Part shown: positions 47,401 through 56,576 of the stretch, piece after piece
Layout of the letters: each line of letters opens with the position of its first letter
Numbering within the stretch: position 1 is the stretch's first letter
Assembly (NCBI GenBank): GCA_047967505.1
Contig: CM106539.1
Strand: one strand, 5' to 3'
Length of the DNA: 64,000 bases
Source of the DNA: Dipteris shenzhenensis
Lineage: Eukaryota; Polypodiophyta; Polypodiopsida; Gleicheniales
Notes under the pieces: generated by a model
What the model saw: only the letters and a program-made list of their open reading frames with translations
Told to the model about the DNA's origin: nothing
The model's database searches: none
Program-made: the position numbers and the translations under genes

Positions 47401-50400
47401 GACTTGGTGCAGCTACCTGCAGGCAGAAAGGTTTTGCCATGCAAGTGGGTTTACAAAGTCAAAGTGGATTCAAATGCTTTACCGAGGTATAAGGCCAGAT
47501 TGGCTGCTAAGGGATTTAAGCAGGAGAAGGGCATTGACTTTGATGAGATCTTTTCCCCTGTAGTCAAGATGACTACTTTGAGAGCAGTGTTAGCTCTTGT
47601 TGCTCATGACGACATGGATTTATGTCAGATGGATGTGAAGACAGCTTTTCTTCACGGAGATCTCCATGATGAGATCTATATGAGTCAGCCAGAGGGTTAT
47701 GCTGTTAAAGGGAAAGAGCAGCTTGTGTGTAAGCTCAAGAGGAGCTTGTATGGACTCAAGCAGGCGCCAAGAGAATGGTACAAGAAGTTTGATGCCTTCA
47801 TGCAGTCCCAAGGGTATCATAGGTGTGAGACCGATCATTGCTTGTACACCAAACGGGCAAAGGATGGCAGTTTGATGCTACTCATTCTATATGTGGATGA
47901 CATGCTTATTGCCAGTAAATCTCAGCATGAGATTAGTGCTTTGAAGAAACAACTGCATAAGTCTTTTGACATGAAAGACTTGGGTGATGCAAATCATATT
48001 CTTGGCATGCGGATTACTCGTGATAGGTCCAAGGGACTTTTGTTTCTGTCACAGAAAGCGTACATTGACAAAGTACTGCAGCGCTTTAAAATGGAGGGGG
48101 GGAAGTCTATTAGTACCCCGTTGCCTCCACATTTAAAACTCAGCAGTAAGGACAGCCCCAGATCAGATGATGATAAGGCTGAAATGGCCAAGGTTCCGTA
48201 TGCATCTGCAGTTGGTTCTTTGATGTATGCCATGGTTGCCACTCGTCCGGATATTGCTTTTGCGGTGGGAGTCATCAGCAGGTATATGGCAAATCCAGGC
48301 AAGCGGCACTGGGAAGCAGTGAAAGGTGTCTTGAGGTATCTCAAGGGTACCAAAGACTTGTGCATATGCTATGGTAGGCAGGATGCATTGGTGCATGGTT
48401 TTACAGATTCAGACTATGCAGGGAATGCAGATAACCGGAAGTCTACTACCGGTTATATTTTCACATTTGCAGGAGGTGCTATATCATGGGTGTCTCGGTT
48501 GCAGAAATGCATTGCACTGTCAACTACTGAAGCTGAATATGTTGCAGCCACTGAGGCTTGCAAGGAAGCAATATGGCTTACTCGGCTGGTGGGAGACTTG
48601 GGCATTACAGGAGATATGCCAGTTTTGCATTGTGATAGTCAGAGTGCTATCATGTTGGCAAAGAATCCGGTCTTTCATAAGAAGACCAAGCACATAGATG
48701 TGAAATATCATTTCATCATGGAGGTACTGGAAGACAAGCGACTTGAGCTTGTGAAGGTGCATACTGATGATAATCCTGCAGATTTGCTCACTAAGAGCTT
48801 GCCTACTGAGCGGTTTGCACATTGCCGCCACATCATGGGATTAGGATGAGACCATTCTTATTTTATGGTCTTGTATACAGTAACTGTATATTGCTGTAAT
48901 TTTTATTCTTTTCTCCCCTTTAGGCACATTGGCCTTTAGGTGGGAGGTTGTTGGGGTAAAGGCACATTGCCACCCCTTTATTAAAGATAAGACATCTATG
49001 ACTGCAGTCATAGGATAAAACCTAATCCTAATAAAACTAATGAGTTTGTGGTGTGGCTCATCACTTCACACCCGCACACTTGAGTCTTCTCTCTCTCTCA
49101 CACTCTCTCCCTCTTGCTCTTCTTTCCCCTTCTGTCCCCCTTCAATATATACATGGAACTTCAAGAAGAAGCGGAAGGCACTAAATGTCAGGATGGAAAG
49201 CCTCGCAGTAGACGATTGATAGTGATGGAAGCTTCTATACTAGCATTAGGAACCTAAGGGAAGCCATACCAGAGATAACATGGGATTCCAATTCAAGCAT
49301 TAATAGAAGGTTCCTTTCTTTGAAAAAAAAAACATGGGATTCCGATTAGATAGAAGTGTTGATCAAGGTGTTAAGCATGCCATTTTTACACTTGAATCAT
49401 GGAGAATATAAAATTGAGTTTCTCAAATAGGCCAGTAAATTGGAAGACACAAAGGTTGGATGTTGGATGAGCTTACCCAAGCCCAACTGAATCAGAAACT
49501 AAAGGAGCTGGAGAAAGTCAATGAAGCCAAGAAAGAAAGAAAATGGGTTGATTACTGAATAACGATTGTTAGAGACCTCAAAGTTAAACGTGTTTTATCT
49601 ACAGACACTCCGTCTAAAACTGATGTATGCGAAGTGGATTTCTAGCATGTCTTGTGTTTGTTATTTTGCCATGCCATGTGAGCAGTAGATGATATGATTT
49701 GCTACATCTTTGGACATATTCTAGTCTTACAAAGGTATATATATGCACTAGGCACTTCTGGTTCCCGGTTGTACTGGTGGTGATCTCGTGACGTATTTCG
49801 TTCTTGGTCTCATAAGCATTTTTGGTCATGATCTTGTGATGTATTTCGTTCATGGTGTCATGAGTTTTTTCGGCTTCTACAGACATTAATACATCTTTCT
49901 TTCTTTCTTTCTCTTGAAGATCACACCCGTGCTCGTGATTATCTTGTGGGATTCATGATCTTGTGATGTATTTCGTTCATGGTCTCATGAGTTCTTTCGG
50001 CTTCTACAGATGTTAATACATCTTTCTTTCTTTCTTTCTCTTGAAGATAACACCCGTGCTCATGATTATCTTGTGGAATTCAAGGTGTTACAGTCTATAA
50101 GGTCACTGTACCCAATAAAGATGCATTTTTTAAGCACTGCTTAGTAATTTTTGTCCTATCTATTTTGGAACATGAGCATAACAGATACAACCAAAGACTC
50201 TGAAACACATTACACGTGGCCTCTTCTTTGTCCGAGATGCTTGGGGTGTCATGTTTTTGATTGATGTAGTATCAAGTACATAAGCAGCTGTAAACACAGC
50301 TTCTGTCCAAAATATGTTCGGCTGCTGGCATTCTCATGTCTGAGTATAGACTTGGCTGCCTCAACAAGGTGCTTGCTCTTACTCTTTGCCACTTCACTCG

Positions 50401-53400
50401 TTTGAGGAGTGTAGGTAGTAGTGAGCGTTGCTTTATGTCTTTTTTGCTGCAACATAGTTTGAAATCATAACTTCTAAAATCACCCCCTCTATCACTTTTT
50501 AAAATTCTGATTTTCTTGCCACTTTATTTCTTTGCAAGAGCCATTCTTCTATGCCAAAGACCTTTAGTAAGCAGTCCAGATATGGAACATGTAGTTCTCT
50601 CTTCATCAATTTGCCATCAAATGTGTAAAGGCCTCCATCTCTGCTACCTTAGCCAACGACTAAATGAATCCTTTATGAAACATTTATGCTTTGCTTAAAG
50701 GAGATCATACATGACTGAATAGATAGCAAGTTCTTTTGAAGACTGGTACATATTTGACATTCTTCAAATACTTCACACATTTTTCATGTGAGGAAGTGTG
50801 CCATTTCCCTTGCCATGCAGCTTATAAGCATTTGCAAGTTCTACCACACCACTTGTGGGCTGATCTAGTGATTCACAACCAACCCTCCATCCCCATTCCT
50901 GGGCTCTCATGTGCTTGCTATCACTTGAGTCTATCATCCATAAATCTGAAGTTGTGGAGTCTGATAGTAAGCAATACTCATCTGCTACCATGACATCCTC
51001 AAAGTCTAGACCTAGGCTTCGTCTGAAAAGCAAGTTGATTTATCATCAAAAGCTTTGAGGATTTCATGAGCATGATATCATAGACCTGCAAAACTTCTAG
51101 CCGCTCATAAAGTGGACTGTTCATTACATTCTAAAGCATGAGATGGCTGCCCCAGACGTTTAGGAGTTAAGTTTTGAGAAGGTAGGTGAAGAAAATGTCA
51201 TTCAATTTATAGCTGTGATGAGAATGCTAACAGTGCCACATTGGGATAGTTTTCAGATTTTCGCAGTTGTGTGGAAGAACTTTTGGCGTAAGCTTTGGAA
51301 ATCCCTCAGGAATAGAAAGATCACTCTTTTCTTTTGGCTTTCTATTCATGGAGGGATTCTAGTGAACCTGTGAAGATCCAGGTTCGGGGCTGACCCTACT
51401 TGTCCTTGTTGTCACATTCAGTACAGCATTGCCTTTGGGAGTGTAGATAGGCGAGCACAATCTGGAAAGGTGTTGCTAGGATTTTCAGCATCTTTCATAC
51501 AACACCTTTCTATATGACCTAGGGTGTAGTGGCTTGGTTATCTCTTACTGGCCCTCAGGTGTTTTTCGAGGGACATGATCCAGATCCAGCTCTCATTGTA
51601 CGGCGACACTCAGTGGAGTCTTGTTCCCTCTAGGATGTTCCCTTCGCTCCTTTCAGAGCTGTTCATGCCTTAGTAGACACGTCTTGGGAGATTTTGGCTA
51701 GCATTGCAGCTTGGCATATTTGGAGAGCCAGGTGTACAGAGGTGATGAAGGGTATCCAGGTTCACCTTTCCTAGACTATAGCCAGTATTTGGATCGACAC
51801 AGTACACACTCTGATGGCCATTTGGGCAAGCATACAGGGATTCTCCAGAGCAGCCACTGCCAGGAGAGTTACTTTTTTTAGAGTTTGGAGAGGATCTCCT
51901 TTCTTCTCTGAGTCTCCCTTAGGGTTGAGATGGCATTTTCAGCCTCCGCCTTGGTTCTTTATTAGCTCATCTTGAGCTGTTTTTTCCTCATGCATTGCAT
52001 GATGTACTCCCGCATTTAGGCTTGCTCTCGCGGTTTTCATTCATACTTAATGAAGTAATTTTCTTGAAAAAAAAAAAGAATGCTAATAGTGCAGTAGTAG
52101 CTATCATAGGGGCTAGACATCATCATGTTTGTTTTACCCTATGCATCCTCGTACTTTTAACAAGACATTGAAAAACTTGGGCAAGCTCCCTCAGCTTTTA
52201 CCACCCGTTGATAAGAGGAGTAAGCTGTCACCTTCGTTTATGATACATATTGTAAGCATCCTCAAACCTCTTAGTAACTACTTACAGCATCGATTTAGTT
52301 GGAAGTAGTATAAGTACCTTGTCTTTTAAGTTTTTACGTGTGTATAGTTTGTTTTCACTTTTCATGTACGTTCCTTCCCTTGAGAGCCTCTATAGAACGC
52401 ATGGCCAAACGAGAGGACGAGAGTGTTTTTGTACATGTGTATAGTTTGTTTTCACTTTTTATGTACGTTACTTCCCTTGAGAGCCTCTAGAACATTAGAA
52501 CGCATGGCCAAAAGAGAGGATGAGAGTGTTTTTGGAAAAGATTGATCGCAATTTAAAAGTATAAGATAGTAGTTATTTATTTGAGAACACAAAAAGTATG
52601 ATTCATGGACAAAGAGAGTGAGAAAGAGAAATGAGGGCCTGTAATGAAAAGGTCCAGAAATTTTGGTGGAGGAGGATTCCCATCGAGGTGAAGGAAGATT
52701 CCCCTCAAGTTGTGTAAAAGGACATGTAGCTTATGTACGCCTCGTGGATGATTGGGAATCATCATTGTGGAGCTTTTGATCTTGGGGAATGTTTTTTTTT
52801 TTTTTCTGGAATTGCTGTATATTGATCCAGTTGAATATTTGAAGGGCAGGAGTACAAGCCTTCATGATGGTGGAGTCGGCCCTTTGTATAAAGAGAATGG
52901 TAGAAAGCGAGTATGTTGGCCTGTGCGTATGTTTAGTACACTACATCTCTTATGTTTGATGCTGACGATCTGAGTAGGGATGACATAGCATGTAGTCCAG
53001 GCTGTGATTCTCATTTGGGATTTGTGTTAAGTTCTTGTGAAGTATAGATTACAGCTGCTTTACTTTTCAAACTAGGCTTCCTATGAAGACATGTGGCTTT
53101 TATACTTTCATAGCATAGAGAATTTTGATAATCACAAAACGTGTTCCACTATCCCTTGTTTACCTTGTCACGAGATAAGCAAAGGCAGCAGAAATGTTGG
53201 AAGGAAAAATTTCCATGTTGTGAATTGTCAAGCAGTGTAGTCTTTTTCTATTGAGCAAGACTAGTTGTTGGCATGCTTCATATGGTTAGAACTACCTCAA
53301 ATGACTTGAAACCAGCTTAAGAATCATTTTTAATTCTCTTCTGTGACATCTTCTTTGGCCACGTGATCCAGGATCTGTTGGAAGATGCTACACCAATGAT

Positions 53401-55292
53401 GGCAACGCAGTTTGGAAGGCTAGTATTGGAAGGCATCACAAATATTTTAGGGTTGTATGTTAAGATGCTCCTCAAGGCTTTACCTGATGTAAGTGAAAGC
53501 GAAGGTAGGGAACATCTGGGTAATGACACAAAAATTGTCATTGCAAGAACTGAAGCACAACAACTTGCAATTCTAGGTAATGCTGCAGCTTTGGCAGATG
53601 AGCTTCTCCCTTATTTAGCTTTGAAGTGGCAGCAAAGTGCATGTAAAGAAAAGCAACATGGACAAGGACACGAACAATCTGCCGTATCAGGAACTAGATT
53701 GATGGATTGGCGACGCCGCTTGCAGCGTGCTGTAGATGAAATTCGGGATCGTTTTTGCGAGCAACATATACTTGAACTTTTGTTTGACAGAAACGACAAG
53801 CCACTGCTGACTGCAGAATTGTATTTAAGCTTAGATGATAATGGGAAGCATCAAAATTCGCATGAAGACCCGATGCCATCTCCACCTTTTCAGGTCTTTA
53901 TTATAAAAACACATGATTTTGGATTTGTAAAACATAATATGTGTACACATACAGTAAACAAGACTGTTCATAAGCATTTGTAGGATATGCATGACATTTG
54001 AAGGATTTAAAGATTGCTTCCTGTAATGGGAGCTCTTTGTATCAGCAACTCCTTTGGCACACTAGGACATAACAGAAGAAAGCACAGCCTGCCATATTCT
54101 CTCTGTCTTTGAGCTTATTCTCTGTTATGGTTTGTTTCCTTTCTTTCTGCAGGTCCTATTTATGAAATTAAATGAATTAGAACAACTAGCTGCTGACATT
54201 CTAGCTGGAAGAGAAAGGGTTGTTATCTTACTTCTGATGAGACTAGCAGAGGCATTTGTGATGTGGATTTCTAAGGATGATTATTTCTGGGGAAGTATGG
54301 AGGATGAACCTAAAGCCTTGGGTCCCATCGGGCTACAGCAAGTACGTTCTGGCAAGTTTCTGTAAGTAGACAAATAGAAGCATATATAATCTTAAAGATA
54401 CACAATACTGACAACATCCGCAAGCATGTAACATACTTCTTTTTTCTTCAAAGAGAGCATGTAACATACTTGGGAAAATTGTTGATACAAACACACATTA
54501 TGTGACGTGCTTCATAACAATATCAGCAAGGATTACTCAGGAAATTGGTTTTTCAAAAGGCGTGAAGATATTATAATATGTGACATGCAGTTTACATTTA
54601 CCCTGTGATTACCATAAAGTTAACCTTCTGGTCAACTGTGTTAAGAGAACAAAACTTTCACATCCACAAACACTTGTTTTCTTTATTTACCATAATTTGT
54701 TATGGCAACCTCATCTTTTCACCAGAGTCATTGATTGTGCATATTCGATCAGTTTGTGTTGGATATGCAGTTTGTCATCCAGATGGCATCAGCTGGTAGA
54801 TATACCTCAAGAAAGATGCGGCAAACGGTATCTGCTATTATTTCACGTGCAGAGAATGCATTTTTAGCAACTGGAATAGATCCAAAGAGGTTCCTTCTCG
54901 CCCCAGATGTGTTTTGCACAAAATGTTTCTTGCTTTCCAGGTCTTTACGAGATGGATCAATTCCTTATTTGGGTCTTCTTGTAGTTGTGCCTGATTGAAT
55001 CCTGAGTGCTCTCCAAGTTTTGGATTCCATCATCTTTACAGACCCAAAAGCCTGCCATTGGTTCAGCATTCTGCAGTATGTCATTCTATTGCAAAGTTGT
55101 AGCTCAGGTTTGCATTCCTTGTGTGCCTCCAGTGTCCTGCAAGAAGACCAGTGGTTCGAAGATGTTGCGAAGGGGTCAATAGAAAAGATTCTTGCTGAAA
55201 TGGCAGGTGCTCTCTCAAATGAGCAAGTACTGGGCAGTCCAACGTCTATTTCTGGCCTTCTTTCTGGAGAAGGCATGCGAGCTGTTGATTGA
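29356..55292 (+). CDS. EXO84: EXO84 exocyst subunit, exons 2-7 (first coding exon not found)
   Basis: Joined exons 29356-29453, 32157-33192, 53372-53893, 54153-54341, 54753-54889 and 55133-55292 give 713 residues plus stop with no in-frame stop, and all splice phases agree. EXO84 is one of eight exocyst subunits, which tether secretory vesicles to the plasma membrane. The N-terminal part (visible residues 1-70: LLELKKASAEEMRKNVYANY, then LGELEMELMTMRTLIS) matches the Vps51/Exo84 helical region. The middle (about 95-330, with RLGDGPHAHTLLLNSYHVR, FSMISQASRDSLRVFG and SLGHCGLLEKQGLSLCPLLL) and C-terminal parts (LLMRLAEAFVMWISKDDYFW, ATGIDPKS) fit the cullin-repeat-like Exo84 C domain. Plant paralogues (A/B versus C) share features with this protein, and I cannot place it. 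About 30-60 N-terminal residues are missing, probably in an exon upstream. A strong donor CAGGTAAGG at about 55318 suggests a 3' UTR intron. Confidence 0.92.
29454..32156 (+). other. EXO84 intron 2 (2.7 kb)
   Basis: GT-AG intron. It contains a degenerate LINE C-terminus at about 29890-30345; the rest shows no recognisable gene. Short open frames on either strand between 30.4 and 31.7 kb have no family signature. Confidence 0.8.
29890..30345 (+). pseudogene. LINE reverse-transcriptase C-terminal fragment (third type)
   Basis: Plus-strand frame with VALVRASLSLKAFHMEIWAI-like sequence, then RERICKICQRGNIEDEHHTT and a second Cys/His pair (LPICHA), ending TAG near 30342. The pattern CKIC-(N)IEDEHH-C resembles the zinc-binding C-terminus of plant LINE ORF2 proteins, but the sequence differs from families I and II. 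5'-truncated, with stops. Confidence 0.5.
32157..33192 (+). CDS. EXO84: EXO84 exon 3
   Basis: A 1036-bp exon after the acceptor TTTGTTTGTAG, completing the split Arg codon (AG|A). It ends ATG-GTT-CAG before GTACAACA (phase 0). It encodes visible residues 33-378, most of the coiled-coil and the first half of the Exo84 C domain. No stop or frameshift. Confidence 0.93.
34230..34700. other. Coding-like stretch of unknown nature
   Basis: On the plus strand a run includes TPSKFDALFEGNNFKMEEID and LREANPNELVMYACDCPMF. The minus strand has an open frame of 82 codons (34233-34481). Neither resembles a family I recognise. It could be a remnant of a transposon ORF or chance. Confidence 0.25.
35905..39850 (-). 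mobile_element. Family-II LINE copy D, internally deleted
   Basis: Minus strand from 39850: a C/T-rich 5' tract (39600-39840), ORF1 (about 39420-38280), ORF2 endonuclease (about 38100-37550; IAICYFPPDTSHF, LLVGDFNARTSTRQAPLLDF), RT start (about 36720-36270; LHNGRAKDHEELCTEF, DFRRDHGTMDHILTLKSAIE, CCFVDFRKAFDT) and then, abruptly, the C-terminal tail RPTGVTVALVLRRASSRR and the 3' signature (35930-35942, variant hairpin GTCTTTGGAAGAC). The RT catalytic box and Cys/His region are deleted. The 3' tail is (GAAA)n at 35901-35920. Confidence 0.8.
38280..39423 (-). pseudogene. LINE copy D ORF1 (coiled coil plus RRM-like)
   Basis: The clearest frame runs 38693 to about 38290. It starts MEAQIATIQSAIAETTRWVD (helical), then ALNIRIRGITRDS and AITFVTTTMGVPDHGIEGAW, RVGRD and HPLVIRFSD. 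This order (coiled coil, N-(I/V)-RI-G box, RVG, RPLVIRF-like) is typical of the L1-type ORF1 RNA-binding domain. The upstream part (38840-39420) is Ser/Pro/Thr-rich and broken by stops. It should bind LINE RNA in cis. Confidence 0.65.
40653..41095. repeat. Tandem duplication, about 218-bp unit
   Basis: TTGGAGAACATGCATG at 40653 recurs at 40871, and the similarity continues through TGTCCTACGATGGCCACACG, TGCCCAAAAAATC and GTGGTATTGGTATTGAT. The second unit has a small insertion (GGATCATG). Confidence 0.85.
41198..42600 (-). mobile_element. Family-II LINE 3' remnant, highly degenerate
   Basis: The tail GAAAGAAAGTAAGAAAGAAA at 41202 and the hairpin GTCTTCGAAAGAC at 41231-41243 mark the 3' end. 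Farther in, 42230-42310 (GATACTGAAAGGAGGG, TTTGTCCATGGGGAGTCC) aligns by eye with 18965-19050 of LINE copy C. No open frame survives. The 5' end is not defined. Confidence 0.6.
42869..43061 (+). repeat. Copia B 5' LTR
   Basis: 193 bp, TGTTGGGG...CCCCTTCA. It contains AATAAAAC and a shortened version of the LTR palindrome (around 42916-42930, CTATGGCAGTCATAG). Confidence 0.97.
43062..44739 (+). other. Copia B 5' leader (1.68 kb)
   Basis: After AC and the primer-binding site TGGTATCAGAGCC (43064-43076) comes a GC-rich block holding about a dozen GTAC sites, many as CCGTACGG (43160-43560). Then sequence nearly identical to the Copia A leader follows up to the gag ATG. A GGGC-TTTT-GC(C/T)C type hairpin occurs at about 43826 and 44200. 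No protein of its own was recognised. Confidence 0.8.
44740..48849 (+). pseudogene. Copia B gag-pol, two nonsense codons
   Basis: Aligned with Copia A codon for codon (1369 codons, no indels), the ATG is at 44740, TGA replaces a Ser codon at codon 3 (44746-44748), and TAG replaces a Gln codon at codon 28 (44821-44823). Beyond that the frame is open to 48849 with zinc knuckle, LLDSGASFHVT protease, pre-integrase, integrase (RSDNGGEY, HGFWAEAV), RT (LYVDDMLIAS) and RNase H (TDSDYAGN, STTEAEYVA). Many core motifs look closer to the family norm than in Copia A. The stops should prevent a normal Gag unless translation starts downstream or reads through. Confidence 0.95.
48949..49144 (+). repeat. 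Copia B 3' LTR
   Basis: 196 bp. It has a perfect 18-bp palindrome at 48996-49013 (half CTATGACTG), which the 5' LTR has lost through a 3-bp difference at its centre. Confidence 0.97.
49780..50090. repeat. Tandem repeats, about 127-bp unit, with (TTTC)n
   Basis: CATGATCTTGTGATGTATTT at 49827 recurs at 49954, with a partial diverged copy upstream (from about 49780). Each full unit ends in TTAATACATC(TTTC)3TC, resembling the family-II LINE tail. Confidence 0.8.
50130..51035 (-). pseudogene. Degenerate Copia pol fragment (protease-integrase)
   Basis: Minus strand: a protease-like DLWMIDSSDSKHMRAQEW (Asp-Ser-Ser where Asp-Ser/Thr-Gly is normal) near 50900-50945, then integrase sequence KSDRGGDF-RSYDF and EAAKSILRHENASSRTYFGQ (near 50290-50380), the counterpart of the catalytic Asp region and the YFWAEA region. 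Stops and frame changes throughout. It is an old relic of a Copia lineage different from A and B. Confidence 0.65.
51237..52076 (+). mobile_element. Family-I LINE, 5'-truncated copy
   Basis: 840 bp closely matching 6658-7500 of the first LINE (starts CACATTGGGATAGTTTTCAG, ends CATACTTAATGAAGTAATTTT then poly-A). Target duplication AGAATGCTAACAGTGC at 51221-51236 and AGAATGCTAATAGTGC at 52077-52092, one mismatch. A textbook target-primed insertion. Confidence 0.95.
52341..52535. repeat. Tandem duplication, about 98-bp unit
   Basis: TGTATAGTTTGTTTTCACTT at 52341 recurs at 52439, with CCTTGAGAGCCTCTA, GAACGCATGGCCAAA and GAGAGTGTTTTTG in both. The second unit carries an extra GAACATTA. Confidence 0.85.
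53372..53893 (+). CDS. EXO84: EXO84 exon 4
   Basis: 522 bp, phase 0 to 0, from GAT-CTG-TTG after TGATCCAG to CCT-TTT-CAG before GTCTTTAT. Encodes visible residues 379-552: DLLEDATPMMATQFGRLVLE, ARTEAQQLAILGNAAALADE and RRRLQRAVDEIRDRFCEQHI. The following intron is 259 bp. Confidence 0.92.
54153..54341 (+). CDS. EXO84: EXO84 exon 5
   Basis: 189 bp after TTTCTTTCTGCAG, ending CTA-CAG-CAA before GTACGTTC. Encodes visible residues 553-615 with LAADILAGRERVVILLLMRL and MWISKDDYFWGSMEDEPKAL. The following intron is 411 bp. Confidence 0.92.
54753..54889 (+). CDS. EXO84: EXO84 exon 6
   Basis: 137 bp after ATTCGATCAG, beginning TTT-GTG-TTG-GAT-ATG and ending CCA-AAG-AG before GTTCCTTC (phase 2). Encodes FVLDMQFVIQMASAGRYTSR and ENAFLATGIDPK. 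The acceptor was chosen because LQQ-FVLDMQF matches the family across the junction. Confidence 0.88.
55133..55292 (+). CDS. EXO84: EXO84 exon 7 and stop
   Basis: 160 bp after GTGTGCCTCCAG. The first base completes the split Ser codon, then VLQEDQWFEDVAKGSIEKIL and a Ser/Gly-rich end GLLSGEGMRAVD before TGA at 55290. The acceptor is set by phase and by the conserved acidic-Trp-Phe motif. Confidence 0.88.
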
Positions 55293-56555
55293 ATAATTAT
55301 GGGACCATACATGATACAGGTAAGGACTGCTGCCATGAATATTCATCAAAATTTAATACATAGTCTGAAGACTGCTTGCAGTCAATGGTTCTTGCTGTAT
55401 GTTGTTTGCCTTTTGGATGTTTTGTCTGTGTTTAAACCTATGCACATACATGTATAGACTTCAACAATGATGCAATATAACCTAGCAAGGTTATTATGTA
55501 TAGCTATGACAGCTGAAACTGATCACTAATTTAGTCAAACTTCAACCAATGAAGTGAGTGGTAAGACTTTTACCTACTACTCTGTAATGCTATTGATTGG
55601 CATCCGATGTATGTATATCGTTACATGGTTTTATTTATAATTCACAGAAGGATAGGGTCTCCCAAAGACAGTGGTGATGAGTGACAATGGATTGGGTCTC
55701 CTAAAGACAGTGGTGATGAGTGACAATGGAAGAAATGAGGTTGAGCACAATTGCAAGAGTGTATAGTTCCATATCTATCCAAGTGAGGGACTTGATGTTG
55801 CTGTCCATAAAGCAAGGTATGTAGTTCTTTTGGAAACATGTTGCTTTTCACAACATCTATGCTTTGGTTTCTTTGTTTTCAATGTCATGGTTAGTTGCAA
55901 GTTTGTCTTACGCTCAAATCTTCATACGGAGTAAGCAACATAAGGAAATAAAAGCATATCATATTTTCATTATAGCATTAGGTGCAGAAATGCACCTGGG
56001 ACTGACTTCCAGCCAGCCCTGATATGGGGGTACAGCTGAAATATGTATAAACCCATGCTGGAAGAGGAGGCTTGACGGCCCCAGTTGTACAGGATATTAT
56101 TGGCTTTGATATCTTATTGAGCGAGTGGACCACATATTTTTGCATCCCATTTACGGGCTGCTTCCAATGGGAAGGGGAGTTTACTTCAAACCAAAACAAA
56201 AGAGTTGTGTCGAGAGAAAGCCATTGCGACCACATGATTGGCTTAAGATAAGTCCGTGCAGCTTCCATTCAAGTCGGTAAGTCTTGGAGCTAGTTTGGCT
56301 GGTGAAAACTTGCAGCAGCACCTTAGACAACATAAGGCAGATTTATAGAAGATGGATGAATCGTTCACAATCTTTTGCCCAATGTTAAGCATTGAGTACC
56401 TTTTTCTCGTTTAGCATGCATCTTGGTGTTGTTGAAATGACTAAGCTCCTTCTCTTTGGTTATAAAAATATTTGACTAGATATTGAAGCTATTTACACTT
56501 CAATATATTTTCAAGAAACAGCTTCAGGTGAAACACAGCTTGTTGCTTGAATTGA
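55293..56555 (+). other. EXO84 3' region and intergenic DNA
   Basis: A strong donor-like CAGGTAAGG lies 25 bases after the stop, suggesting a spliced 3' UTR. A 39-bp tandem duplication is at 55655-55732. No other gene is evident. Confidence 0.5.
55655..55732. repeat. 39-bp tandem duplication
   Basis: GGGTCTCCCAAAGACAGTGG to GTGACAATGGATT at 55655 is repeated at 55694 with a single C/T difference. Confidence 0.9.
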
Positions 56556-56576
56556 GAAAATCTATGAGAGAGAGAG

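Larger units (their letters stand above)
42869..49144 (+). mobile_element. Copia B: full-length Ty1/Copia retrotransposon in EXO84 intron 3
   Basis: A 6276-bp element, LTRs 193 bp and 196 bp, exact 5-bp target duplication ATATA at 42864-42868 and 49145-49149, primer-binding site at 43064-43076, leader of 1678 bp, gag-pol 44740-48849, and purine stretch AGGTGGGAGGT before the 3' LTR. The two LTRs differ by one substitution and one 3-bp indel, so insertion was recent. It is in the same orientation as EXO84. It is a relative of Copia A, clearly the same family though the LTRs have diverged. Confidence 0.97.
33193..53371 (+). other. EXO84 intron 3 (20.2 kb)
   Basis: From GTACAACA to TGATCCAG. 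It holds, in order, unassigned DNA (33.2-35.9 kb), an internally deleted family-II LINE (35905-39850), a tandem duplication (40653-41095), a LINE 3' remnant (41198-42600), Copia B (42869-49144), tandem repeats (about 49780-50090), a degenerate Copia pol piece (50130-51035), a truncated family-I LINE (51237-52076) and another duplication (52341-52535). Stretches at 33193-35904, 39851-40652, 42601-42868, 49145-49779, 51036-51236, 52077-52340 and 52536-53371 show no gene. Confidence 0.85.
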
